64,000 bases of DNA from an uncultured Acetatifactor sp. (GCA_934436435.1 CAKSAN010000003.1:62001-126000); one strand, 5' to 3'. Shown: positions 17,303 through 26,068, counted from the stretch's first letter. The notes: a model not told the origin generated them from the sequence alone. Made by a program: numbers and translations.

Positions 17303-18694
17303 ATGGAATTAACAGACATCAGAGAACTTCACCGGGAAAAGGACGTCTATATCGGTAAGGAGATCACCGTAGGCGGCTGGGTGAGGAACAATCGTGACTC
17401 CAAGAACTTCGGTTTCCTGGTGATCAACGACGGCACATTTTTTGAGCCTTTGCAGGTAGTATACGGCGACGGACTTCCTAATTTTCAGGAGATCTGTAAG
17501 ATCAACGTAGGTGCGGCAGTGGTGATCCGCGGAACCATCGTGGCTACCCCCAAGGCAAAGCAGGCTTTCGAGATGCAGGCAGCGGAAGTGATCGTGGAAG
17601 GACCTTCTACTGCGGATTATCCCTTACAGAAAAAGCGTCACTCCTTTGAGTATCTGCGTACCATTTCTCATTTGAGAGCACGCACCAATACTTTCCAGGC
17701 AGTGTTCCGTGTCAGATCCCTGATCGCCTATGCGATCCATACCTTCTTCATGGAGAGAGGATTTGTCTATGTGCACACCCCTCTGATCACCAGCAGCGAC
17801 TGTGAGGGTGCCGGCGAAATGTTCCAGGTGACCACGCTGGATCTGAACAATGTACCGAAGACCGAAGACGGCAAAGTGGATTACACGCAGGATTTCTTCG
17901 GCAAGCCGGTCAACCTGACCGTAAGCGGACAGCTGGATGTAGAGACTTATGCTTTTGCATTCAAGAACGTATATACCTTCGGACCGACCTTCCGTGCCGA
18001 GAATTCCAACACTACCCGTCATGCGGCAGAGTTCTGGATGATCGAGCCGGAGATCTGTTTTGCGGATCTGAAGGATGACATGATCCTGGCAGAGAGCATG
18101 TTAAAATATGTGATCCGTTACGTGCTGGAAAATGCTCCCGAAGAGATGGCATTTTTCAATCAGTTCGTCGATAAGGGACTGATTGAGAGATTACAGCATG
18201 TAGTGAATTCCGATTTCGGTCATGTGACTTACACCGAGGCTATCAAGATCCTGGAGAAGCATAACGACGAGTTCGATTACAAGGTATTCTGGGGATGCGA
18301 TCTGCAGACCGAGCATGAGAGATACCTGACCGAGAAGGAATTCAAGAGACCCGTATTCGTAACCGATTATCCGAAGGAGATCAAGGCTTTCTATATGAAG
18401 CTGAACGAGGATGGCAAGACCGTAGCCGCTATGGACTGTCTCGTACCCGGTATCGGCGAGATCATCGGCGGCAGCCAGCGTGAGGACAATCTGGAGATTC
18501 TGGAGAAGCGTATGGAAGAGCTGGGACTGAACAAGGAAGATTACCAGTTCTATCTGGATCTGCGCCGCTACGGTTCCGCACGCCATGCAGGCTTCGGACT
18601 GGGCTTCGAACGCTGCGTCATGTACATCACCGGAATGGGCAACATCCGTGACGTTATCCCCTTCCCCCGTACCGTAAATAACTGCGATTTGTAG
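17303..18694 (+). CDS. asnS: Asparaginyl-tRNA synthetase
   Basis: A 463-residue class II synthetase. An N-terminal OB-fold anticodon domain ([20 protein letters not shown]) is followed by the catalytic core: motif 2 region [20 protein letters not shown], the Asn-specific PEICF, and motif 3 [16 protein letters not shown] near the end. Length is normal. The ATG at 17303 is used (GGAAAAATT before it). The reading frame extends upstream to 17252 without support. No T-box is seen in the 84-base upstream spacer. Confidence 0.96.
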   Translation: MELTDIRELHREKDVYIGKEITVGGWVRNNRDSKNFGFLVINDGTFFEPLQVVYGDGLPNFQEICKINVGAAVVIRGTIVATPKAKQAFEMQAAEVIVEGPSTADYPLQKKRHSFEYLRTISHLRARTNTFQAVFRVRSLIAYAIHTFFMERGFVYVHTPLITSSDCEGAGEMFQVTTLDLNNVPKTEDGKVDYTQDFFGKPVNLTVSGQLDVETYAFAFKNVYTFGPTFRAENSNTTRHAAEFWMIEPEICFADLKDDMILAESMLKYVIRYVLENAPEEMAFFNQFVDKGLIERLQHVVNSDFGHVTYTEAIKILEKHNDEFDYKVFWGCDLQTEHERYLTEKEFKRPVFVTDYPKEIKAFYMKLNEDGKTVAAMDCLVPGIGEIIGGSQREDNLEILEKRMEELGLNKEDYQFYLDLRRYGSARHAGFGLGFERCVMYITGMGNIRDVIPFPRTVNNCDL

Positions 18695-18844
18695 TATATC
18701 CGGAGTAACGTATCATTTTGAAAGATATGCGTTGGATGCTTGCATACATAAGCATATCTGACAAAATGTATGTTACGAAGTAACCACATGAGCAAAAGGA
18801 GAGCATCGCAGATGCGATTTTGCGAATGGGGTACTCCGGATATA
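18695..18844 (+). ncRNA. Structured ~150-nt RNA/DNA element, copy 1
   Basis: Begins directly after the asnS stop. The ends are perfect 13-bp inverted repeats (18695-18707 with 18832-18844). Inside are a long hairpin (CATTTTG-aa-AGATATGC pairing with GCATATCT-ga-CAAAATG) whose apex contains GGATGCTTGCATAC, and a second hairpin (GCAAAA-ggaga-GCATC-gca-GATGC-ga-TTTTGC). The copy at 59276-59422 has the same architecture, length and apical sequences but different, still complementary stem bases. It lies in the leader of the NlpC/P60 gene. Confidence 0.65.
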
Positions 18845-18867
18845 GGAATAATGGAGTAATTTTACCT

Positions 18868-20121
18868 ATGAAGAAAAAAACTGCCGGCAGAAAAGTAAAT
18901 AGAGCAAAAAGAAAGTTTATATGTTACCTTCTTCTGGCAGCGGTGACGCTGACAGCCACCGGCTCCGTCTGGGAATCCCCGGGGGAGACGGTGCAGGCGG
19001 CTCCTTCCATAGGAGAATTACAGAACAACATCAAAGAGCACCAGAATCAGCTGAACAATATTAACAGCCAGATCAATTCCTTACAGGACGAACAGGATCT
19101 GGTACAGGAGAAGATCGATGACCTGAATGCGGAGATCATCAACACCATGACCAGTATCGGCATGAAGGAAGATGAGATCGCCGCGAAAGAAACGGAACTG
19201 GCGGACAAGCAGGTACAGATCGACCAGACCCAGGAAGAGTACAATATTGCCAAAGCCAGAGAGGAACAGCAGCATGCCGACATGGTCAGCCGGATGCGCA
19301 TGATGTACGAGAACGATTCTTCGGAGAATTATGTGAATCTGCTGTTACAGGGCGGAGGCTTAAGCGGTATGCTGAACCGGATGGATTTCGTGGAGAGCGT
19401 CTACGAGTATGACCGGCAGAAGCTGCAGGAATACGAAGAGACCAAGGAACAGGTGCTGGCCCTGTGGAATCAGCTGGAAGAAGAAAAGACGCAGCTGCAG
19501 GCTGATAAGGATCAGCTGGAAGCGGACAAGGCGGATCTGGAAAGCCAGAAATCCGAACTGGATGTGATGCTGGCGAAGAAAAAACAGGAATCCGCCAACT
19601 ATGACGCGGAGATTAAGAAAGCCAGACAGGAAGCTTCTGTGGCGAAAGCCCTGTTACAACAGGAACAGAAACAGTTGAAGCAGCTACAGGCACAGTCACA
19701 GAGGGGAAATACCGCAGCGGCAACCGGCACTTATGCGACGACCAATTATACCTCGGTCATTGACGGTGCCTCAGGCAGTGATATGGGAAAACGTCTGGCA
19801 AAATATGCCTGCCAGTACATAGGGAATCCTTATGTGGCAGGAGGCACCAGCCTGACAAACGGTGCAGACTGCTCCGGATTTACCTTCCGTGTCTACAGTG
19901 ATTTCGGCTATAGCATTCCCCGTACTTCCTATGAGCAGAGAAGCTGCGGCACCGGTGTGGACTACAGCAGCGCACAACCGGGAGACCTGATCTGCTATGA
20001 CGGTCATGTGGCCCTGTACATAGGAGGCGGATTGATCGTACATGCCAGCACACAGCGTACCGGTATCAAGATCAGCAATGCGAATTACCGTCCGATCCTG
20101 GCAGTCAGACGTGTTGTGTAA
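18868..20121 (+). CDS. Secreted NlpC/P60 peptidoglycan hydrolase with coiled coil
   Basis: 417 residues. A basic N-terminus and hydrophobic segment ending AAP form a signal peptide (cut near residue 46). Residues ~50-280 are a long coiled coil of heptads (QLNNINSQINSLQDEQDLVQ and later QADKDQLEADKADLESQK). The C-terminal ~110 residues are an NlpC/P60 domain with catalytic Cys in GADCSGFTF and His in DGHVALYIGG and VHAST. This resembles CwlO/PcsB-type enzymes that split cell-wall stem peptides at division. The ATG at 18868 follows TGGAG. The structured element lies just upstream. Confidence 0.92.
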   Translation: MKKKTAGRKVNRAKRKFICYLLLAAVTLTATGSVWESPGETVQAAPSIGELQNNIKEHQNQLNNINSQINSLQDEQDLVQEKIDDLNAEIINTMTSIGMKEDEIAAKETELADKQVQIDQTQEEYNIAKAREEQQHADMVSRMRMMYENDSSENYVNLLLQGGGLSGMLNRMDFVESVYEYDRQKLQEYEETKEQVLALWNQLEEEKTQLQADKDQLEADKADLESQKSELDVMLAKKKQESANYDAEIKKARQEASVAKALLQQEQKQLKQLQAQSQRGNTAAATGTYATTNYTSVIDGASGSDMGKRLAKYACQYIGNPYVAGGTSLTNGADCSGFTFRVYSDFGYSIPRTSYEQRSCGTGVDYSSAQPGDLICYDGHVALYIGGGLIVHASTQRTGIKISNANYRPILAVRRVV

Positions 20122-20141
20122 ATTATATATTTGACATGTAT

Positions 20142-20177
20142 AAAGTCCCTGTTTTCGCGGAAAATGGGGACTTTTTT
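20142..20177 (+). terminator. Intrinsic terminator of the NlpC/P60 gene
   Basis: AAAGTCCC and GGGGACTTT with an inner TTTTC/GAAAA pairing form a hairpin followed by seven Ts. Confidence 0.9.
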
Positions 20178-20437
20178 TCTTACAAAAAACATTTCTTCGT
20201 GAAAATCGACGAAAGATATCCTTGGTAAAATCGCATATAGACAAAGCAACCTATCTATGATAGGGTGGAATTATCCGAAACCCGTGTGGCTTCGAAGGTT
20301 ATAAATCTCTGAAACAAGAATTCTTAATAGGCCGTTCGGCCGAGATTTCCAACGATTTTTTAACAGTACCTTTTATTTTTGTACCCAAAATTACGGAGAA
20401 GTGTTCCACTTCGGCAGAAAGGAAACCATGGGAACCG
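20178..20437. other. Non-coding spacer upstream of the DUF5688 gene
   Basis: No ORF is supported. Several short self-complementary runs occur (CCTATC-tat-GATAGG near 20252; GGCCG-ttcgg-CC near 20331) and the string TATGCGATTTTACC appears on the minus strand, like the GCGATTTTGC core of the dispersed elements. A structured leader is possible but I could not match a known riboswitch class. Confidence 0.35.
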
Positions 20438-21436
20438 ATGACATACGAAGAGTTTAAGAAGGAATTGCGTTGGAATGTGCAGAACATGGAAACGGCACAG
20501 AACAAGACCATACGCCTGCTGGAGCGGCAGATGGTATGTGGCGATCCCAAGTCGGTTCATATTATGAATATCATGAATCGGTGTATGTACGGGAGAGAGC
20601 ACACGCTGATCCGGGAAGATATGCTCTGTGCATTATGGATGCGGGAAAAAAGAGAATATGTGCAGCACTGGCTGGTGCGGCCTTTCTATGAACGATACAG
20701 GCAGGAAGGATGGCAAGGCATCTTACCGGAGATCTCGGCAGGCCTTACGGAGAGCGAAGAGGAAGAAGACGTCCCGCTCTCCGGGGAGAATTTAAGCTAT
20801 GCTGTCTGTAGAAACCATATGATCGTGCGGCCGGTGAATTTTGAACGGTGCAGACAGGAACTTGGCAATGCGATCTACCGTAAGATCGGAGATGTGGCGC
20901 TGGTACTTCATCTGCTGACCAGTGAGAAGACCGGGAGCAGTCTGACTATACAAATGTACCGGGAGATGGTGCAGCCCTGGAAGCTTACGGAAGAGCAGCT
21001 GATCACGGAAGCCATGATGAATACCTGCCGCAAGATGCCGCCCCGACTGTTCTTAGGAGACGACAGAAGGAAGTTTTTCCCTTATCAGGAGGGAATCCTG
21101 TTACCGGAAGAAGAAGGACGGCAGACCTGGATCAGCCCGTGGAACCACAGAGAAGGACGGAAAGGATATCTGCTCACCACCACCAGACGGATCCACGGTG
21201 CGATCGCTTTCTTCTATCCGGGAGTGAAGGCTATCCTGGCAGAGAAGATGGGCGGGGACTACTATGTGGTGTTCCCCAGTGTGCACGAGGCGATTATTCA
21301 TCCCGTAGGCTGTACCGGCGTGCAGGAGATCCGGTCTTCCGTACAGCATATCAATGCCATATACGGAGAGGGAGACATGCTGTCTGACCGGATCTTCTGC
21401 TATCACAGGAACCGCAGACTGCTGCAGCTACTGTAA
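20438..21436 (+). CDS. DUF5688 family protein
   Basis: 332 residues opening with MTYEEFKKELRWNVQ, the usual start of DUF5688 proteins common in Lachnospiraceae. A middle block (NHMIVRPVNFERCRQELGNA) and a C-terminal block (GCTGVQEIRSSVQHINAIYG) fit the family. It is soluble, with an acidic loop near residue 105. Function is unknown; members are usually in many copies per genome. The ribosome site is weak (GGAACCG). Confidence 0.75.
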   Translation: MTYEEFKKELRWNVQNMETAQNKTIRLLERQMVCGDPKSVHIMNIMNRCMYGREHTLIREDMLCALWMREKREYVQHWLVRPFYERYRQEGWQGILPEISAGLTESEEEEDVPLSGENLSYAVCRNHMIVRPVNFERCRQELGNAIYRKIGDVALVLHLLTSEKTGSSLTIQMYREMVQPWKLTEEQLITEAMMNTCRKMPPRLFLGDDRRKFFPYQEGILLPEEEGRQTWISPWNHREGRKGYLLTTTRRIHGAIAFFYPGVKAILAEKMGGDYYVVFPSVHEAIIHPVGCTGVQEIRSSVQHINAIYGEGDMLSDRIFCYHRNRRLLQLL

Positions 21437-21502
21437 TACGATTTGCAAAGAAAGAGCAGAATCACTATATTGTAAGCAAACAGTAGAAAGGAGGTGGAGA
21501 GA

Positions 21503-21565
21503 ATGGAACCAATGACCGCAAAACTATCGGCAATGAGTGTAAATGTAGAGGATTTAAATTTATAA
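21503..21565 (+). CDS. Possible 20-residue peptide with a perfect Shine-Dalgarno
   Basis: AAAGGAGGTG at 21487-21496 stands seven bases before an ATG that opens 20 codons (starting MEPMTAKLSAM, ending NVEDLNL) to a TAA. A hairpin (21572-21604) follows at once. The ribosome site is stronger than that of most genes here, which suggests real translation as a leader or microprotein. No family is recognised and coding bias cannot be judged over 20 codons. Confidence 0.4.
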   Translation: MEPMTAKLSAMSVNVEDLNL

Positions 21566-21571
21566 ATCACA

Positions 21572-21604
21572 GAAGGCAGAAACCTATATAAGGTTCCTGC
21601 CTTC
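21572..21604. terminator. Hairpin after the 20-residue ORF
   Basis: GAAGGCAG-a-AACCT pairs with AGGTT-c-CTGCCTTC across a 5-base loop, one A/C mismatch. There is no clear U-tract on the plus strand. It also lies 18 bases beyond the stop of the minus-strand gene at 21622, and could serve either side. Confidence 0.5.
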
Positions 21605-21621
21605 CTGGCAATTTACACGAT

Positions 21622-21882
21622 TTAATAGTACATCGCTGTTCCTGCTGCAGCAGCACCGCCGATGACTGCGATAAATATTACAAGAATTACCACCACGATC
21701 AGGAAGCAGAAATAGGATCTTGCAAAGTTGCGCAGGTTCACATTTTTTGTGCCGCCGAAAGAAAACACCAGCAACAGAATGAATCCCACGATGGGAATAG
21801 AGAACAGAAGCTCATAGCCGAAGTATCCCCACATACTGATAGGACGGTATTCGTCCGGAAGATTGTTGTAATCATTTGCCAT
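21622..21882 (-). CDS. Small two-pass membrane protein, hypothetical
   Basis: 86 residues. A short polar start (MANDYNNLPDEYRPISMWGYFG) is followed by membrane helix 1 (LLFSIPIVGFILLLVFSF), a charged loop (KNVNLRNFARSYF) and helix 2 (FLIVVVILVIFIAVIGG). The pattern LPxEYRPxSxWxYFGYE is shared by a common small family of Clostridia of unknown function. The start follows GAAAGGTGGTACC, a good ribosome site. Confidence 0.75.
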   Translation of the reverse strand: MANDYNNLPDEYRPISMWGYFGYELLFSIPIVGFILLLVFSFGGTKNVNLRNFARSYFCFLIVVVILVIFIAVIGGAAAAGTAMYY

Positions 21883-22534
21883 AATCAGGTACCACCTTTC
21901 CTCATAAGTGTACGACAGGTTGAAACTGTCACACGGTTATTAACAATAGAATTATAACACTGATTTGCAAAAAAAGCATTCCCTTTTATGCAAATAAGAA
22001 AAGACGTCGGCATTCCCATCAGAATGCGTCAACGTAAAATATTTGTGTGTCAAAATCAAATTGATACATGCGTTTTGCAACTATAATAATGTCACAAATC
22101 TACTTATTAATCATGCTGAAAACGGGAAGAAATATCTATATGATATAATGAAGCAAAATCACTTGCTTGCAAGTGTGATTTTGCGAAATGCATTGAGTGA
22201 GCTGCGCTCACAATATTTTGACAATAAAAAAGAAACGAGCAAGCCACAACAATATGTGTGGTGAAAACCCATTTCTTATCTATGACAGTAGCAACAAGCT
22301 GTTCCATTGTCAAGAACTATGTAAAGATTTTATGACTTTTGAAATATAATGGGAAATGGTATAATAATACAAAAACTGATCAGCCGGAAAGATTGCATAG
22401 CCTGCTTGGATTTATGGATATAGTATCTATTTGTCCGGTAGCATTTGAAATTTATGAACAATTGAAGAAAGAATATAGTTTTAGGACACATAGATAATAT
22501 GAATTTGGCATGTCAATAGAAAGAGAAATACAAA
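21883..22534. other. AT-rich spacer with dispersed repeats and gene debris
   Basis: No intact gene is supported. It contains two repeat hairpins (22142-22184 and 22189-22212). A start-less, in-frame stretch just before the SWIM gene reads TDQPERLHSLLGFMDIVSIC, then PVAFEIYEQLKKEYSF, and looks like the tail of a lost gene. The 73-codon frame from 22043 runs through the repeat and is not believed. Confidence 0.5.
22142..22212 (+). repeat. Dispersed hairpin repeats
   Basis: 22142-22171 is identical over 30 bases to 62834-62863. Within it GCAAAATCACTTG pairs with CAAGTG-tg-ATTTTGC around CTTG (22153-22184). Next to it an 18-base string at 22185-22202 (GAAATGCATTGAGTGAGC) plus GCTCAC is identical to 50908-50925/50929-50934. 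These are mobile-looking or structural intergenic repeats. Confidence 0.7.
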
Positions 22535-23542
22535 ATGAATTGGATGAATTTATTTGAACCACATATTCTTGGCAGGGGTATGGAGTACTGTGAAGATGGC
22601 TGTGTGTCGGATTTACATATTATTGGAAATACTGTGAAGGCCGAGGTTGAGGGCACCGAGTGCTATTAGGTGTCTATTGAATTAGATGGCGAGGAAATTA
22701 TGGATATGTCTTGCAATTGCCCGTATGCAGCGAAGGGATATCATTGTAAACATATGGCAGCGGTACTCTGTGAATATGAATCCTATCTTGCCGATGAAGA
22801 TGACAATAAAGAGGAAGATTATGATAATGATTCCATGAATATAGCTCAGATGACAAATCTGAAAAAGGAGATTAAAAATATTATTTACCGGTATGGCGGT
22901 GGCAGTTTTATTGACTGGCAATATGCCTATGATTTTTGCAGTGATTTAAGGAATTTCCTGGATGATAAAATCCCTTTGCTGATAGAAAATCAGTGTTATT
23001 TACAAGCCTTTGAACTTACGAATATTGTGTTCCGTGAAGTCGGTAACACAGATATGGATGATTCAGATGGTGGCTCTGCCATGGCTGCGGAAAAATGCTA
23101 TGATTATTGGAGAAAAATTACCGAAAAATGTAATGGAAATGACCGGAAAATAATAAAGAAGTGGTTTCAGGATCATAAAAATACTAATTTCGTTATATAA
23201 AGAATCAGGAAAGAAGATGAGTATAGGGAAGAGTTAATTTTTCAGCTTCTTCATTGCTATCAGAGTGATTTGTCCTGCTTTAACGAATTAAAAGGATGTA
23301 TTTTTTCAGAAGCAGAATGGGACAGGCTTGTTAATCTGATAATAACTGCAAATAAAAATATCTATTTTACTTGTGATGTTTTAAATCAGGAAAAAAGATA
23401 TGAACAGCTTATGCAGATGATAGAAAGAGAAAACAGTGTGAGTTTACTGGATAAGTATGAAAAGCAGTTACGAAAAACTCACTCGGAGAGAATACTTCAT
23501 ATTTATGCAAATTATATATTTCTGTCTGAATTTTATGAGTGA
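22535..23542 (+). pseudogene. Broken SWIM zinc-finger protein gene
   Basis: Reading from the ATG at 22535 (NLFEPHILGRGMEYCEDG) the frame meets TAG at 22667-22669, then continues in the same frame with VSIELDGEEIMDMSCNCPYA and KGYHCKHMAAVL, the CxC...CxH SWIM zinc motif. It meets TAA at 23198-23200, continues in frame, and ends at 23542 well short of the usual family length. The first stop sits where relatives commonly have glutamate (GAG to TAG). The weight of two in-frame stops and a lost C-terminus makes it a pseudogene. Intact relatives are DNA-associated proteins of unclear role. Confidence 0.75.
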
Positions 23543-23893
23543 TGATGCTGCGATGTAAAGGATTCAGGGAAATAACTTTAAATGTCGTGCATCTATAAAC
23601 AGATTATTGATGAAAAAGTTTAATATCCCGATATTTTGAATAGTCATTTTCCCTCTACTCATAAGGGTAGAGGGTTTTTTAGTATTCCGGGAACAATGTG
23701 ATTTTTAAAAAGTACGGTGGAAATGGACAAAAGTCTGGTATTTTGGGAACGTAATTTGATTTCAAGTGAACTATGCTCAGATAAAACCAAAACAGCAAAT
23801 CAACATTGAAATGAGAAAAAGTCACATTTAAAAGTTGATTATTTTTAAAAAATGCATATAATAGAAGATAGAAAATAAAATGAGGTAGCAATT
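23543..23893. other. Spacer with terminator and direct repeats upstream of the defence pair
   Basis: A hairpin terminator (CCCTCTAC at 23651-23658 with GTAGAGGG at 23667-23674, then six Ts) closes the SWIM remnant. Two imperfect direct repeats start at ~23682 and ~23739 (TATT-cc/tt-GGGAAC followed by TGATTT). A -10-like TATAAT near 23857 precedes the AAA ATPase gene. No ORF is supported. Confidence 0.5.
23651..23680 (+). terminator. Intrinsic terminator
   Basis: An 8-bp GC-containing stem with an 8-base loop is followed by TTTTTT. Confidence 0.85.
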
Positions 23894-25207
23894 ATGCTGA
23901 TACAATTTAATTTTAAAAATTTTAAATCCTTTCGAGAAGAAGTAACCTTGGATTTGACCGCCACCAAAATGACAGAATTTTCTGAGAGAGTAGTGACGAT
24001 CGGAAGTGAAAAGATACTGCCGGCTGCTGCCATTTATGGAGCAAACGCAAGTGGTAAATCAAATATATACAGTGCCTTTGAGTATATGGCTGAGTATGTA
24101 GTGGATTCCTTCAAGTACGGAGATGAGGAAGAAAAATTTGAGGAGTATAGGCCTACTCCGTTTTTGTTTGATTCCACGTCAGCAGATGCAGAATCCAGTT
24201 TTGAGGTTTATTTTACTATCCCCGGAGATAAGAATGAAAAAACATACAATTATGGATTCTGTGTTGATAAGGACGGCGTAACAGAGGAATGGCTGAATTC
24301 TAAGGCTAAGACAGCCAGAAAGTACAGTACAGTATTTTATCGCGGAAATGCTGACAGTGAATTAGATCTGTCGGGCTTACCAAAGGACAGCAGGGAAAAT
24401 ATAAAGATTGCACTTGAAAAGCAAGTGTTGATTGCCTCTTTAGGAGCTAAGCTGAAAATTTGCAAATGTAAGGTGATCAGAGACTGGTTTGTGGCTAACG
24501 AATTTGCGGATTTTGGAAATCCTGTGACAAACTTTTTTCTATCACGAAGATTGCCGAAAGGGTTTGCAGAGGATAAGAATGTTCAACATAAGGTGGTAGA
24601 ATACTTTGCGTCCTTTGATGAACATATTAAGGATTTCAGAGTAGAGAAGGTTCCGAATGATGGTGAGTCAAAGGAAGAAAAATATAAGATCAATGCACTT
24701 CATAAGAAGATTGATTCTGATGAAATGGCAGAGATCCCTTTAGGCGCAGAGTCGGCGGGAACATTGAAGATGTTTGCTCTTTATCCGGAACTGCAGGAGG
24801 TATTGGAAAAGGGAAGTGTATTTTTCATTGATGAACTAAATGCCCGCCTGCATCCGCTTTTGGTAAGAAACTTTTTGCTTACATTCTTGAACCCCAATAT
24901 TAATGTTAATCATGCGCAGCTTGTATTTACAACGCATGATACCTGGCAACTTTCAAATCAGTTGCTGCGTCGTGATGAAATCTGGTTTGTTGAAAAGGAT
25001 GACCGAGGTGTCTCAACATTATATTCACTTGCTGATTTTGTAGACGAGGATGGAGTGCATATTCGTAAGGACGAAAGCTATGAGAAGAATTACCTGCTTG
25101 GTAAGTATGGTGCCATTCCGACCTTAAAGAGCATAGATATTTTTAGGGGTGCGGGGTGTCCGGGGGACATTGGTTCAGCACCGATTGAAGTGGAACGGAG
25201 AGATTGA
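23894..25207 (+). CDS. AAA/ABC-type ATPase of an AbiL/RloA-like defence pair
   Basis: 437 residues of the OLD/RecF-like ATPase group. It opens LIQFNFKNFKSFREEVTLDL; Walker A is GANASGKSN near residue 50; a signature-like ESAGTLKMF near residue 288; Walker B with catalytic glutamate SVFFIDELNARLHP near residue 315; and an H-loop FTTHDTWQ near residue 351. The gene directly downstream is RloB, the pairing seen in AbiLi/AbiLii and RloAB abortive-infection systems, which are thought to stop phage growth by a suicidal response. Codon use is AT-richer than its neighbours, consistent with horizontal gain. The start follows TGAGGTAGCAATT. Confidence 0.85.
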   Translation: MLIQFNFKNFKSFREEVTLDLTATKMTEFSERVVTIGSEKILPAAAIYGANASGKSNIYSAFEYMAEYVVDSFKYGDEEEKFEEYRPTPFLFDSTSADAESSFEVYFTIPGDKNEKTYNYGFCVDKDGVTEEWLNSKAKTARKYSTVFYRGNADSELDLSGLPKDSRENIKIALEKQVLIASLGAKLKICKCKVIRDWFVANEFADFGNPVTNFFLSRRLPKGFAEDKNVQHKVVEYFASFDEHIKDFRVEKVPNDGESKEEKYKINALHKKIDSDEMAEIPLGAESAGTLKMFALYPELQEVLEKGSVFFIDELNARLHPLLVRNFLLTFLNPNINVNHAQLVFTTHDTWQLSNQLLRRDEIWFVEKDDRGVSTLYSLADFVDEDGVHIRKDESYEKNYLLGKYGAIPTLKSIDIFRGAGCPGDIGSAPIEVERRD

Positions 25208-25209
25208 GC

Positions 25210-25857
25210 ATGGCAAAAGGGGATAGAACAGGGAATAGAAAAACAAGAGAACAAAGAAGAACACTCAAAGTACCGAAATTGGGATATTACTTGATCGTTA
25301 CAGATACAGAAGGGACAGAACGTTGTTTTTTTACAGGACTACATCAATCATTGCCGGAAGAAGTTAGAAACAAACTTGTCATTAAAGTCGTAGAAACAAA
25401 GACAAGAAGCATGATTGGTAAATGCTTGGAGCTAACAGTTTATGAGGCACAATATCGTATTCCTTGGATTGTGTTTGACAGAGATCAGGTGATAGGATTT
25501 GACGAAATTATCGCTGAGGCAGAGAAAAAAGACATACAAGTAGGATGGTCCAATCCCTGCTTTGAAATATGGATGTATGCATATTTCGGTTCAATGCCGA
25601 CAATCCAGGATTCATGGACATGCTGTTCTGAGTTTGGGCGAGTATATGAGAGCAAGACGGGACAGAAGTATTCCAAGGCAGATGAAAAGATGTATGGAAA
25701 AATCAGCAAAGCAGGTAATGAGGAAAAGGCAATACAGATAGCACAGCAGAAATTGGAGCAGTGTGAACGTGAAGGCAAAAAGAAACCATCAGAAATGTGC
25801 CCGGGAACGACGGTGCATAGGTTGGTAGGAGAAATTAGAGGAAAAACAAATGGATAA
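25210..25857 (+). CDS. RloB-like protein (AbiLii type)
   Basis: 215 residues of the RloB family, with a Toprim-like arrangement: VTDTEGTERCFF near residue 30 supplies the acidic patch, VFDRDQV near residue 87 the DxD pair, and SNPCFEIWMYAYF the conserved NPxFExW block. It presumably is the effector nuclease partner of the ATPase just upstream. The ATG at 25210 is preferred (CGGAGAG eight bases before) over the TTG at 25204; the upstream stop is only two bases away, so translation is coupled. Confidence 0.82.
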   Translation: MAKGDRTGNRKTREQRRTLKVPKLGYYLIVTDTEGTERCFFTGLHQSLPEEVRNKLVIKVVETKTRSMIGKCLELTVYEAQYRIPWIVFDRDQVIGFDEIIAEAEKKDIQVGWSNPCFEIWMYAYFGSMPTIQDSWTCCSEFGRVYESKTGQKYSKADEKMYGKISKAGNEEKAIQIAQQKLEQCEREGKKKPSEMCPGTTVHRLVGEIRGKTNG

Positions 25858-25990
25858 CAAAACACCAAAAAAGACAGATATAGAAGGAGCAGATGAACTT
25901 TATGAACACCTTGCCGAAGGCACCAAAAGCATGAAAAACAGTGAAGTATATACTATCGAAGAAGCCTGGCAGGAAATTGACCAACTATAA
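25850..25990 (+). CDS. 46-residue ORF overlapping the end of rloB
   Basis: The ATG at 25850 overlaps the last 8 bases of RloB in another frame, preceded by TTAGAGGAAAAACA. It encodes a charged, helical peptide (middle part ADELYEHLAEGTKSMKNSEV, end YTIEEAWQEIDQL). The ending resembles the C-termini of small RelB/Phd-like antitoxin families, but no toxin gene adjoins. It may be a third member of the defence operon or an antitoxin remnant. A hairpin follows the stop. Confidence 0.55.
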   Translation: MDNKTPKKTDIEGADELYEHLAEGTKSMKNSEVYTIEEAWQEIDQL

Positions 25991-26011
25991 TGAAATCAAA
26001 TACAATCCCTA

Positions 26012-26063
26012 TCATAACCCCTCAGATACTTTCATACACTGTAAAAAAGTATCCTGAGGGGTT
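26012..26063 (+). promoter_or_regulatory. Sigma-E-like promoter embedded in a hairpin that holds the spoIIID RBS
   Basis: TCATAAC (26012-26018) and CATACACT (26033-26040) are 14 bases apart, close to the mother-cell sigma-E consensus. The -10 is in the loop of a hairpin: 26016-26032 pairs with 26046-26063 with one bulge. The 3' arm contains GAGGGG (26056-26061), the ribosome site of spoIIID. A transcript begun ~7 bases after the -10 would lack the 5' arm. Confidence 0.55.
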
Positions 26064-26068
26064 TTCCT

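Noticed and set aside
20238..20290. Possible T-box-like string (AGGGTGG) or riboswitch upstream of the DUF5688 gene
   Set aside because: The T-box core AGGGTGGNACCGCG does not continue, no specifier stem or terminator pair was found, and the downstream gene is not of an amino-acid pathway.
22043..22264. A 73-codon plus-strand ORF
   Set aside because: It runs straight through the dispersed hairpin repeats (22142-22212), has no ribosome site, and its middle 30 bases recur at 62.8 kb out of coding context.
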